Source: JANNSX01 sp041397825
GTDB lineage: Bacteria > Pseudomonadota > Alphaproteobacteria > Rhizobiales > Hyphomicrobiaceae
Assembly: GCA_041397825.1 (NCBI GenBank)
Contig: JAWKVX010000003.1
Coordinates: 434,001-498,000, forward strand
Direction of reading: 5' to 3'
DNA length: 64,000 nt
Below, one piece after another: positions 32,576 through 40,787 of this stretch. Every line of letters begins with the position of its first letter. Position 1 is the first letter of the stretch. The position numbers and the translations under genes are program-made. The notes beneath the pieces were generated by a model. The model made no database searches. It saw only the letters and a program-made list of their open reading frames with translations, and was not told the DNA's origin.

Positions 32576-34681
32576 CTAGTTCTCAGCAGAAGCCGACTTG
32601 CCGCGCGCGCGGACGAGATCCTGACGGATGCGGTTGGCTGTCGAGGCATCGCCGAGCCTCGCCCTGTAGACCTGCACGTTGGAGAGCACCTTCTTCACGT
32701 ACTCCCGTGTCTCCTCGATGTGGATGAGCTCGATCCAGTCCACCGGGTCGACGTTGGGTTTGCGGGGATCGCCGATCTTCGACACCCAGCCCCGGACCCG
32801 CCCGGGCCCGGCATTGTATCCGGCGATGGCCATGATGTAGGAGCCGCCGAAATCGTCGTGCCGGTCGGCGATGTAGGCGGTTGCGAGCTTGGCGTTATAG
32901 GCCGGGTCCGTCTGCAGCCGCGACAGCTCACACTTGATCTTGTACTGCTGGCAGATGTGCTTCGCCGTCACCGGCATGACCTGCAGGATGCCGCGGGCGC
33001 CGGCTCCGGAGACGGTCAGCGTGTTGAACTCGCTCTCCTGTCGCGCGATAGCGTAGAAGATCGCCTGCTCGGGAAGCTTGCGGAGTGGGGAGAACTCCGG
33101 CATCGCTTGCGTCGGATAGGCATACTGGACGAGATCGAATCCTCTCTCGATGCCGGTTTTACCGATGCGGACGCCCGATTGCGTGTCGCCGAGCGAGACA
33201 GCGAGGTGAGCGAGGAGGAGCATCTCTCCCTCGTTGTCCAGTCGGTAGCGCAGGTGGGACAGCAGCACGCGCATGAGATCGACCAGGCCGGCCTTTTTGG
33301 CAATGACGGTGGCGCGCACGATGTCGCGGCGGAGGAACCGATCAAGCGTCTCGTCGGGCGGCACGCGGACCGGCGCGATCGAGAGTTTCGTGGACTTCGG
33401 ATCGAGCACCTGCCGGGAAAGCTGACCGTAGAATGTCGTATACTCCTTGGCGGCGCGGCCGTAGTGCTCTCTCGCCGTTGCCTTGTCGCCGAGCGCCTCA
33501 TGTGCGCGGGCGAGCCAGTACTCGCCCTCCGAGCGGCTTATCGGTCCGTCGGCAGCGGCGACGAGCGCCTCGAAATGCGTCTTCGCTCGCTTCGGGTCGC
33601 CGAGGAAGCGAAGCGCGATCCAGCCGGCCAGGAACTCCGCATCTTTGAGCGGGTTGACGGAGACGGGGCCGTGCTCGGCGGCAATCTGGTAGGCGATCTT
33701 CGGCTGTCCCGCGTAGAGCGCATTGTAGGCGTTGACGCGCCGTTCGATCCACCAGTCGTCCGGGCTGACGAGGTCGGTCGCGTCGGTCGGCACCTTCAAC
33801 ATGCGGGTCCAGGCGCCGGCTTCCTGATCGGTGCGGCGGAGGATCTGGATCTTGTGATAGGCGACGCCCCAATCCTTGAAGGCCTCGAGCGGAAGCTTGT
33901 TGAGAGCCGCCGCGGCGCCGGCGCCGCATTTGCCGCCGCGGTAGCAGAGATAGACGGCGATGCGCGCTTCGGCTTTGGCGCGTTCCTCGGACGACAACAG
34001 CGGCAGGAGGCGCTTCACGGCGGCGACGCGTGCCTTGCGCGTGCCCTCCCAGCGGCTGTCATTGAGCAACATGCGATCGACGCGCCACTTGTGATCGGCC
34101 GCCGTGAGCAGCTTGCCGAGGCGCTTCAGATAGACTGCCTCGACGTCCTTATCCATATCCTGCTCGCGCCAGCCCCGTTGGGCGGTCGCCTTGGCCTTCG
34201 CAGTATCGCCGGCCGCCAGATAGGCGAGCGCCAGCGCACCATATCCTGCACCCGAGCGCGGCGGCTCCTTTTCGAGCAACTGGATGACCTTGCCGGTGTC
34301 GCCACCCGATTCGAGCAGGGTTTCCTCGGCTCTCAGCCTGATCTCGACCGTCGGCCAATCCGGATTGCCGTCGCGAAAGCGCTCGAGGTCGAAGGGGCCG
34401 GCGGCACCTCTGGCGTTTCGCAGAAGATACCATTCGGCGAGCTTGCGCGCCGTCTTGTCGGCGATGGCCTCGATCTCGGCCCGCGCCGTGGCGATATCGT
34501 TGCGATAGGCCGCCTGCGTGGACGCCTTCACATGCGCGAGGTCGGCGCTCGACGGTAAGCCCGAGAACAGAGGCGCAATGGCCTTGTCCATCTCGGGATG
34601 CGGATCGTCGGCCCGACCGGTCCCGACTGTCAGGGTAATGGATAGCAGCAGCGCGAGGCTGGCGGCGGTGGCTCTGAGCAT
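32576..34681 (-). CDS. Soluble lytic murein transglycosylase (Slt-type)
   Basis: The 701-residue exported enzyme has a signal peptide (MLRATAASLALLLSITL) and a long helical superhelical region (about 30-520). The C-terminal catalytic domain carries AIARQESEFN with the catalytic glutamate, SGAGARGILQVMP and AIAGYNAGPGRVRGW, all typical of GEWL-fold lytic transglycosylases of Slt70 type. It cleaves the glycan strand of peptidoglycan to 1,6-anhydromuramyl ends in the periplasm. The ATG at 34681 was chosen because the signal peptide starts there. The downstream partner is the alpha/beta hydrolase. The neighbour dapA is divergent across 178 bases. Confidence 0.92.
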   Translation of the reverse strand: MLRATAASLALLLSITLTVGTGRADDPHPEMDKAIAPLFSGLPSSADLAHVKASTQAAYRNDIATARAEIEAIADKTARKLAEWYLLRNARGAAGPFDLERFRDGNPDWPTVEIRLRAEETLLESGGDTGKVIQLLEKEPPRSGAGYGALALAYLAAGDTAKAKATAQRGWREQDMDKDVEAVYLKRLGKLLTAADHKWRVDRMLLNDSRWEGTRKARVAAVKRLLPLLSSEERAKAEARIAVYLCYRGGKCGAGAAAALNKLPLEAFKDWGVAYHKIQILRRTDQEAGAWTRMLKVPTDATDLVSPDDWWIERRVNAYNALYAGQPKIAYQIAAEHGPVSVNPLKDAEFLAGWIALRFLGDPKRAKTHFEALVAAADGPISRSEGEYWLARAHEALGDKATAREHYGRAAKEYTTFYGQLSRQVLDPKSTKLSIAPVRVPPDETLDRFLRRDIVRATVIAKKAGLVDLMRVLLSHLRYRLDNEGEMLLLAHLAVSLGDTQSGVRIGKTGIERGFDLVQYAYPTQAMPEFSPLRKLPEQAIFYAIARQESEFNTLTVSGAGARGILQVMPVTAKHICQQYKIKCELSRLQTDPAYNAKLATAYIADRHDDFGGSYIMAIAGYNAGPGRVRGWVSKIGDPRKPNVDPVDWIELIHIEETREYVKKVLSNVQVYRARLGDASTANRIRQDLVRARGKSASAEN

Positions 34682-34859
34682 AAAAACCCCGTTTCCGGCA
34701 GTGCCAACGTCGAACCTGAGGGCAGCGATGCACACTATTCGAGATAATCCGGCCAAAAAATGACCCGCTTCGCGTCTCTTGTCGAGGGAAAGCCGCCTTG
34801 CAGGTCTTCGCGGCTCCGCCTATCCTTGCTTCAAATCAGCGTTATCCCGAGGGAAACCC

Positions 34860-35735
34860 ATGTTCAGAGGCTCGTTCACCGCGCTCCTCACGCCGTTCAA
34901 GAACGGCAAGGTCGACGAGGCCGCCTATGCCAAATTCGTCGACTGGCAAATACAAGAAGGCACGCATGGTCTCGTGCCGGTCGGCACGACCGGGGAAAGC
35001 CCGACGCTCTCCCATGCCGAGCACAAGCGGGTGGTGGAGCTCTGCATCGAGATCGCCAAGAAGCGCGTGCCGGTGATCGCCGGCGCCGGCTCCAACTCGA
35101 CCGCCGAGGCCATCGACCTTGCCAAGCACGCCAAGAAGGTTGGCGCCGACGCGGCGCTCGTCGTCTGCCCCTATTACAATAAACCCACCCAGGAGGGCAT
35201 GTATTTGCACTTCAAGGCGGTAGCCGAGGAATCGGGCGTGCCGATCGTCATCTACAACGTGCCTGCGCGCACCGTGACCGACATCTCCGTCGAGACGCTG
35301 GCCCGGCTGGCCAAGGTGAAGGGTATTGTCGGCATCAAGGATGCGACGGCCAATATCGCGCGGGCATCTCGGCAACGGCATGTGCTGGGCAAGGACTTCG
35401 TCCAGCTCTCGGGCGAGGACATCACGGCGCTGGGTTTCAACTCCCATGGTGGCCATGGCTGCATCTCGGTGACCTCGAACGTGGCGCCGAAGCTCTGCAG
35501 CCAGATGCAGGAGGCCTCGCTCAAGGGCGACTTCGCGAAGGCCCTCGAGATTCAGGATCGCCTGACGCCTCTGCACGATGCGCTCTTCTGCGAGACGAGT
35601 CCGGCGCCGGTCAAATACGCAGCCTCCCGGCTCGGCCTCTGCGAGCCGGACGCGCGCTTGCCGCTGGCACCGGTCAGCGATGGGGCTAAGAAGCAGGTGG
35701 ACGACGCCATGCGTCATGCCGGGCTCCTGAACTAG
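34860..35735 (+). CDS. dapA: 4-hydroxy-tetrahydrodipicolinate synthase
   Basis: The 291-residue TIM-barrel lyase has FRGSFTALLTPF at its start, VPVGTTGESPTL, the tyrosine in IYNVPART and the Schiff-base lysine in GIKDATAN. It condenses pyruvate with aspartate semialdehyde in lysine and diaminopimelate synthesis. The housekeeping choice rests on the tight family match and its place directly before smpB, an arrangement common in alphaproteobacteria. The window has a second, diverged DapA-family gene at 59246. The ATG at 34860 was picked from homology; a CGAGGG site lies nearby. Confidence 0.95.
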   Translation: MFRGSFTALLTPFKNGKVDEAAYAKFVDWQIQEGTHGLVPVGTTGESPTLSHAEHKRVVELCIEIAKKRVPVIAGAGSNSTAEAIDLAKHAKKVGADAALVVCPYYNKPTQEGMYLHFKAVAEESGVPIVIYNVPARTVTDISVETLARLAKVKGIVGIKDATANIARASRQRHVLGKDFVQLSGEDITALGFNSHGGHGCISVTSNVAPKLCSQMQEASLKGDFAKALEIQDRLTPLHDALFCETSPAPVKYAASRLGLCEPDARLPLAPVSDGAKKQVDDAMRHAGLLN

Positions 35736-35756
35736 CCGGGACGCGAAAGGCCAATC

Positions 35757-36230
35757 ATGTCCGCCAAGAAGGACGACGATCGCAAGGTCGTCGCCGAGAA
35801 CCGCAAGGCGCGCCACAACTACGAGATCGTCGAGGTTTTCGAGGCCGGCATCGCCTTGCAGGGCTCCGAAGTGAAGTCGCTGCGTTCGGGCAAGGCGACC
35901 ATCGCGGAGAGCTATGCGTCCTCCGAGGGCGGCGAGATCTGGCTGATCAACGCCAATATCCCCGAGTATCTGGAGGCCAACCGCTTCAATCACGAGCCCA
36001 AGCGGCCCCGCAAGCTCCTCCTGCACAAGCGGCAGATGGCCAAGCTCATCATCGCCGTCGAGCGCGAGGGCATGACGATGGTGCCGCTTTCGGTCTATTT
36101 CAACGCGCGCGGCAAGGCGAAAGTGGCGTTGGCGCTGGCCAAGGGCAAGAAGTTGCACGACAAGCGCGATACCGAACGCCGTCGCGACTGGAACCGCGAG
36201 AAGGGCCGGCTGCTCCGGGCCAAGGGATAG
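35757..36230 (+). CDS. smpB: SsrA-binding protein SmpB
   Basis: The 157-residue protein has all family marks: AENRKARHNYEIVEVFEAGIAL with the GSEVKSLRSGKATIAESYA block, and the basic C-terminal tail after KKLHDKRDTERRRDWNREKGR. SmpB binds tmRNA and brings it to stalled ribosomes in trans-translation. The gene lies 21 bases after dapA and 6 bases before the peroxiredoxin-like gene, so the three may form one unit. The tmRNA gene is not in the window. Confidence 0.97.
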   Translation: MSAKKDDDRKVVAENRKARHNYEIVEVFEAGIALQGSEVKSLRSGKATIAESYASSEGGEIWLINANIPEYLEANRFNHEPKRPRKLLLHKRQMAKLIIAVEREGMTMVPLSVYFNARGKAKVALALAKGKKLHDKRDTERRRDWNREKGRLLRAKG

Positions 36231-36236
36231 GCGGCC

Positions 36237-36782
36237 GTGGCGCTCGAGGACGATGGACGAGCTGGTCATTTGGTGCCCGGCATGCCGATGCCGGCGATCG
36301 CGCTGCCGTCGACGTCGGGTGGCGATGTCGATCTCTCGGCCGTGCACGGCCGCGCGGTCGTCTTCTGCTATCCCTGGACCGGCCGGCCGGGTCTGCCCAA
36401 CCCGCCCAACTGGGACGACATTCCCGGCGCCCATGGCTCGACGCCCCAGGCGATAGGGTTTCGCGATTGCTATCCGGAATTCCGGGCGCGCAACGTCGCG
36501 GTCTTCGGGCTGAGCTCGCAGACGACCGCCTATCAGCAGGAGCTGTCGGATCGCCTCGCACTCCCTTATGCGCTCTTGTGCGATGTCGGATTTGCTTTCC
36601 AGAAGGCCCTGGCGCTGCCGACCTTCGAGACCGGTGGCACGACCTATCTGACGCGGCTGACGCTCATCGTCGAGGATGGCGCATTGCGCGACTGCCTCTA
36701 CCCTGTCGATCCGCCGGAGGGGAATGCGGCGGCGACACGCGAGCGGCTCGACGAATACGAACTGTTTACACGGATGATCTAG
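36237..36782 (+). CDS. Peroxiredoxin/redoxin-like protein with substituted catalytic cysteines
   Basis: The 181-residue GTG-started protein has the thioredoxin-like fold of AhpC/TSA peroxiredoxins: PAIALPSTSGGDVDLS, VVFCYPWTGRPG and NVAVFGLSSQTTAYQQE. In relatives I know, the segment after IPGAxG reads G-C-T-P-Q-x-C, with the peroxidatic cysteine. Here it is GSTPQAIGFRD: serine at 68 and isoleucine at 73. Other cysteines (C44, C78 and near 115) are not at that position. It may therefore lack classical peroxidase activity. It follows smpB by 6 bases. The start is inferred from spacing; no ATG is in a better position. Confidence 0.8.
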   Translation: MALEDDGRAGHLVPGMPMPAIALPSTSGGDVDLSAVHGRAVVFCYPWTGRPGLPNPPNWDDIPGAHGSTPQAIGFRDCYPEFRARNVAVFGLSSQTTAYQQELSDRLALPYALLCDVGFAFQKALALPTFETGGTTYLTRLTLIVEDGALRDCLYPVDPPEGNAAATRERLDEYELFTRMI

Positions 36783-36877
36783 GGTGAACCCGTCAAGCCG
36801 GCGGCACGCGAAGTGCCCCGGGGCTGCTGGCCTCGGCCACGCGAATATCTGCGCCGACGGCGCACACCTGGGCGACC

Positions 36878-37417
36878 ATGTTGTTCATTGTCGGCGCGTT
36901 CGTGTCTCTCGGATTCTTCGGCGGTATGTTGTGGCGGACGGCCTTTCGCTGGCGAGTTCTGGCTGAAGCCTATCCGGCGCTGTCACACGCTCCGATCGAG
37001 GAGCGAAGCTGGCAGAGCGCCGTGCTGATCGGGCGCGGCGGGTTCAACGCACTCAAGGGGATCGTGAAGATCGGTGTGCATGAGACCGGCGTCTCGATGC
37101 GCATTCTGTTGCCGTTCTCCCTGTTTCATCCCCCCCTCTTCATCCCCTACGGCGATATCCGCGGCTGGCGGACGACATGGTATCTGGATGCGCGTTCGAG
37201 CGAGCTGGAGCTCCGCCGTGCGCCGGACATTAAGATGGTCATGCCGGCAGAGCAGGTCGAGTGGATCTCAGGCTTCTCCGGCAATCGAATGACGCTTCAT
37301 CGTGATCGACCGCCGAACGGCAACGCCGGGCGGGGCTGGCATGCGCTCGTTGTCGCATCGATCGGCCTCTCGGTCGTCATGATCGGCTTGATAGCGGTCC
37401 AGCTCGCAACCCGATAG
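36878..37417 (+). CDS. Membrane protein of unknown function
   Basis: The 179-residue protein has a hydrophobic N-terminal segment (MLFIVGAFVSLGFFGGMLW) and a second one at the C-terminus (about 155-177, SVVMIGLIAVQLA). The middle is a soluble region rich in charged residues with VKIGVHETGVSMRILLPFSLF and IPYGDIRGW. The two termini are probably in the membrane and the middle on one side. No family is recognised. It follows the peroxiredoxin-like gene by about 95 bases in the same direction and precedes a convergent UDG gene. No clear ribosome site is seen. Confidence 0.55.
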   Translation: MLFIVGAFVSLGFFGGMLWRTAFRWRVLAEAYPALSHAPIEERSWQSAVLIGRGGFNALKGIVKIGVHETGVSMRILLPFSLFHPPLFIPYGDIRGWRTTWYLDARSSELELRRAPDIKMVMPAEQVEWISGFSGNRMTLHRDRPPNGNAGRGWHALVVASIGLSVVMIGLIAVQLATR

Positions 37418-37498
37418 GGTCGCAGGACGTGCGGTCATCCTGGATTCCAGGAGTCTCGGCATATGCGGCATGCTTCATCGCTTGCGGATGAAGCCCCG

Positions 37499-38149
37499 TC
37501 ACGCCGCCATCAACCCCTTCGCCCTCCCCATCGCGTCACGAAACATCTCGGCCGTCAGCTTGCCGGTGTTCGTATTGTAGCGCGAGCAATGGTAGCTATC
37601 GACGAGATGCAGGCCGTTTGCGAGCCGATGCGCCGCGCCATGGGCGAAGGCATGCTCCGCTCGCGGCGCATCGAGCGCCGACAGCACATTGTCGTGGGCG
37701 ATGCGGCCGAGCGCAAAGATCACCTTGAGACGAGGCATCGACCCAATGGTGGCCGTGAGGTGCCGGCGGCAGGTCCTGCTCTCGGTGCCGGTCGGCTTGT
37801 TCTCGGGCGGCACGCAGCGCACAGCATTGGTGAGGAGGCAGTCGACGAGCGTGAGGCCGTCGTCCGGATCAGCGGCAAAGGTTCCCTTTGACAGACCGAA
37901 GGCGGCGAGCGTGCCGTAGAGGAGATCGCCCGCAAAGTCGCCCGTGAACGGCCGGCCCGTGCGATTTGCCCCCTTGAGACCGGGCGCCAGACCGACGATC
38001 AGGAGCCGCGCGTTCCGGTCGCCGAAGGAAGGGACCGGCCGATTGAAGAAACCAGGAAACGCCTGCCGGTTGGCCTTGCGAAACTCGGCCAGCCGCGGGC
38101 ACAGGCGGCAGTCATCCGGCGGCTCGAGAGCGTTGCTCTCTCCGGTCAT
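37499..38149 (-). CDS. Type-5 uracil-DNA glycosylase (UDGb-like)
   Basis: The 216-residue protein has the iron-sulfur cysteines of family 4/5 glycosylases (CRLC near the N-terminus, then VRCVPPENKP and RTCRRH). The glycosylase motif is GLAPGLKGANRTGRPFTGD and the later motif is YHCSRYN. The GLAPG/HCSR version points to UDGb (type 5), which removes uracil and other deaminated bases, rather than the family 4 enzyme. The ATG at 38149 gives a normal length; the longer ORF continues into the NYN-gene region and is not supported. It lies 14 bases downstream of the NYN gene, probably in one operon. Confidence 0.9.
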   Translation of the reverse strand: MTGESNALEPPDDCRLCPRLAEFRKANRQAFPGFFNRPVPSFGDRNARLLIVGLAPGLKGANRTGRPFTGDFAGDLLYGTLAAFGLSKGTFAADPDDGLTLVDCLLTNAVRCVPPENKPTGTESRTCRRHLTATIGSMPRLKVIFALGRIAHDNVLSALDAPRAEHAFAHGAAHRLANGLHLVDSYHCSRYNTNTGKLTAEMFRDAMGRAKGLMAA

Positions 38150-38163
38150 GATGGGTGGCGCCC

Positions 38164-38781
38164 CTACAAATCCGCGAAATCGTCGTTCTCCTCGCGGACC
38201 GGTCCGGTGGCACGCGTGGCGGCATAGCGCTGCTCGCGCTGAGCGCGGATCGAGGGATCGCGGCAGATCTGCTGCTCGAGATCGGCGAGATCGATGAACT
38301 GGTCGGCTTGGCGGCGCAACTCGTCGGCGACCATCGGCGGCTGGGTCTGCAGGGTCGAGACGACGCTGACGCGTCTGCCCTTCTGCTGCAGCGCCTCCAC
38401 CAGTGAGCGGAAGTCGCCGTCGCCAGAAAACAGCACGATGTGGTCGAGGCTGTCGGCGAGCTGCATGGCGTCGACCGCCAGCTCGATGTCCATATTGCCC
38501 TTGATCTTCCGGCGCCCCATGGCGTCGGTGAACTCCTTTGTCGGCTTCGTGACGATCGTGAAGCCGTTGTAGTCGAGCCAATCGATCAACGGGCGGATCG
38601 AGGAGTACTCCTGGTCTTCGGCGAGCGCGGTATAATAAAGGGCGCGCACGAGATGGCCCTTGCCGCGGAACAGGTTCAGGAGCTTCTTGTAGTCGATATC
38701 GAAGCCGAGTGTCTTGGCGGTCGCATAAAGGTTGGCGCCATCGACGAAGAGGGCGACGCGCTCAGTCGGGTAGAAATGCAA
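38164..38781 (-). CDS. NYN-domain (LabA-like) protein
   Basis: The 205-residue protein carries the PIN-like NYN domain: ALFVDGANLYATAKTLG gives the first metal-binding aspartate, then GNMDIELAVDAMQLA and LFSGDGDFRSLVEALQQKG the others. YSSIRPLIDWLDYNGFTIVT is typical of the LabA-like group. NYN proteins are metal-dependent nucleases, in bacteria linked to RNA processing. I chose a TTG start at 38781 with an AGAGGTG site before it; the upstream ORF extension shows no similarity. The UDG gene follows within 14 bases. The neighbour folK is divergent. Confidence 0.87.
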   Translation of the reverse strand: MHFYPTERVALFVDGANLYATAKTLGFDIDYKKLLNLFRGKGHLVRALYYTALAEDQEYSSIRPLIDWLDYNGFTIVTKPTKEFTDAMGRRKIKGNMDIELAVDAMQLADSLDHIVLFSGDGDFRSLVEALQQKGRRVSVVSTLQTQPPMVADELRRQADQFIDLADLEQQICRDPSIRAQREQRYAATRATGPVREENDDFADL

Positions 38782-38959
38782 GGGACACCTCTGCAAGTAT
38801 GTCGATCGGGATGAAAAACGACGCTCACCGGAGCCGAGCTGCTGGACCAATAGCCAATAAGGGCGCCGGCCCCGGTGCGCATCCGACAGCGTCCGCCATC
38901 GGGCTTGGACGACGTTATAGGCACAGGCCGGCATCCTGGCAAAGGGGGGCCGCCCTGCG

Positions 38960-39466
38960 ATGGGTGCTGCCGTGACGGGGAGCGTGGTGGCGCTGCTTGC
39001 CATCGGCGCCAACGTGCCGGGCGTCTGGGGCGATCCCCTGGGGACCCTTAGCCGTCTCCCTGGCGAACTCGAGGCGTTGGGAATCGCCGTCATGGCGGCC
39101 TCGCCGCTCTATGCGACGGCGCCGGTCGGGCCGGTCAATCAGCCCGGGTTCCTGAACGGTGCACTTAAGGTTACGACGGAACTTCCGCCGCTCGGCCTGA
39201 TCGCCGTTCTGAAGGCACTCGAGCGCAAGGCCGGGCGGATCGCCGGAATGCGCTGGGGGCCCCGGCCGCTCGACATCGACATCATCGCCTATGGCGATCG
39301 GGTCATCGACACCGAAGGCCCGCATGGCCGCCTCGTCGTGCCGCATGCCGAAGTGGCGAGACGGGACTTCGTCCTGAAGCCACTCGTCGATGTGGCGCCC
39401 GGCTGGCGGCATCCGGTGACTGGCCTGACCGCATCCGAGATGCTCGAGCGCCTGCCGCCAGATTAG
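38960..39466 (+). CDS. folK: 2-amino-4-hydroxy-6-hydroxymethyldihydropteridine pyrophosphokinase (HPPK)
   Basis: The 168-residue protein has the HPPK core: the LLAIGANVPGVWGDPL start, ASPLYATAPVGPVNQPGFLNG, and the signature RWGPRPLDIDIIAY followed by the VPHAEVARRDFVL block. It transfers pyrophosphate from ATP to the pterin in folate synthesis. The usual neighbours folP or folB are not next to it here. Its 3' end overlaps the stop of the convergent acyl-CoA dehydrogenase by 4 bases. An alternative start slightly downstream (VTGSVVALLA) is possible. Confidence 0.95.
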   Translation: MGAAVTGSVVALLAIGANVPGVWGDPLGTLSRLPGELEALGIAVMAASPLYATAPVGPVNQPGFLNGALKVTTELPPLGLIAVLKALERKAGRIAGMRWGPRPLDIDIIAYGDRVIDTEGPHGRLVVPHAEVARRDFVLKPLVDVAPGWRHPVTGLTASEMLERLPPD

Positions 39467-40635
39467 CCTCGTGCCAACCCGAGCATGTTGGCGATGTTGT
39501 TTTTCTGGATGTTCGATGACCCGCCGACGATCGGCAGGATCAATGCCTCGCGCACGAGCCGCTCGATGTCATAGTCCGGCGTCAGGCCATAGGCGCCGAT
39601 GAGCTGCTGGCAATCGAGTGTGATCGCCTTGGCCTTCTCCGTGCAGAACAGCTTCGCCATGGCGCTCTCTGGCCCGACGGGCTCGCCACGATCGGCCTTG
39701 CCTGCGGCATGGTAGAGCATGAGGCGCGCCGCCAGCGCATCCATCCTCAGGTCGGCGAGTTTGTGACGGATGGCCTGGTAGCTGGCGATGGGCTTGCCGA
39801 ACTGCCGGCGCGTTTCGGCATAATCCCACGCATCGGCGATCGCGGCCTCGGCGATGCCGACAGCCATCGCGGCGACCTCCAGCCGCTCGACGTCGAGGAC
39901 CGGACCGACAAGCGTCTCCCAACCGCGGTTCCAGCCGGACTCGCCGCCGACGATCGCCTCCGGCCCCAGAGCGACGGCCTCCATGACGACATCATTGGTC
40001 GGCGCGCCATGCATGCCGATGGCATCGGTAACGGTGATGGTGATGCCCGGGGCATTGGTCGGCACCAGCAGGACCGAGAGATTCTTGTGGCGCGGCGCCT
40101 CGGGATCGCTCTCGACCAGGCAGTAGATGTAGTCCGAGATATTGGCCCCGGTGCAGAAGCGCTTCGTGCCGGTGACCACGATGCGGTCGCCGTCGCGACG
40201 CGCCCTGGTCTTGACGCTGGCGAGGTCGGCTCCGGCATCGGGCTCGGTCAGGCCGTAGGAGAACAGGATCTCGCCCCGGGCGATGCGTGGCAGGAGTTCA
40301 GATTTCTGCCCGACGCTGCCGCTCTCGGCGATGTTCATGCCCGCATAGCAGGCGCACATGATGTAGGGCACGGCGACGGCGGACGAGCGTTTCGACAGCT
40401 CCTCGATGACCGCCATCGTGGCGGTAATGTTCCGCCCGGCTCCGCCATGGTCCTCCGGCACGGTCAGGGCCATGACGCCGAGATCAGCGAGCTTGCTGAA
40501 CACCTCCCGCGGAAAGACGTCGTCGCGGTCCCAGGTCCTGGCCAGCGATCGCGGCATCTCGCGCTCGACGAAGCGGCGAAGCGTGTCGCGGAGCCGGATC
40601 AGCTCCTCGGGCTCTGCCAGGGCCATCTCGTTCAT
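39463..40635 (-). CDS. Acyl-CoA dehydrogenase family protein
   Basis: The 390-residue flavoprotein shows the two usual signatures: SYGLTEPDAGADLASVKTRA and the later GWETLVGPVLDVERLEVAAM region, and QFGKPIASYQAIRHKLAD in the C-terminal helical domain, ending with IVGGSSNIQKNNIANMLG. It oxidises acyl-CoA thioesters at the alpha-beta bond using FAD and an electron-transfer flavoprotein; chain specificity is not readable. The ATG has a GAGGA site 7 bases upstream. It is divergent from the class III aminotransferase gene across 152 bases. Its 3' end is convergent with folK. Confidence 0.92.
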   Translation of the reverse strand: MNEMALAEPEELIRLRDTLRRFVEREMPRSLARTWDRDDVFPREVFSKLADLGVMALTVPEDHGGAGRNITATMAVIEELSKRSSAVAVPYIMCACYAGMNIAESGSVGQKSELLPRIARGEILFSYGLTEPDAGADLASVKTRARRDGDRIVVTGTKRFCTGANISDYIYCLVESDPEAPRHKNLSVLLVPTNAPGITITVTDAIGMHGAPTNDVVMEAVALGPEAIVGGESGWNRGWETLVGPVLDVERLEVAAMAVGIAEAAIADAWDYAETRRQFGKPIASYQAIRHKLADLRMDALAARLMLYHAAGKADRGEPVGPESAMAKLFCTEKAKAITLDCQQLIGAYGLTPDYDIERLVREALILPIVGGSSNIQKNNIANMLGLARG

Positions 40636-40787
40636 CGAGCATCCTCGGGACAGTTTATCGATCTCACTGGTAGGCGAGCCGTATCGGCGCTGCAAGACAG
40701 CCCCGCGCAAGGCAGATGTGCCGGAGGGTTGAGCGTGGCGTCGCAAGGCCTATGCTTGCCTTACGACGCCAAGCCGGGAGCCCCGCC

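Noticed and set aside
32513..34558. Plus-strand ORF of 681 residues opposite the lytic transglycosylase
   Set aside because: Antisense frame with shadow composition; the minus strand has signal peptide and the GEWL-type catalytic domain.
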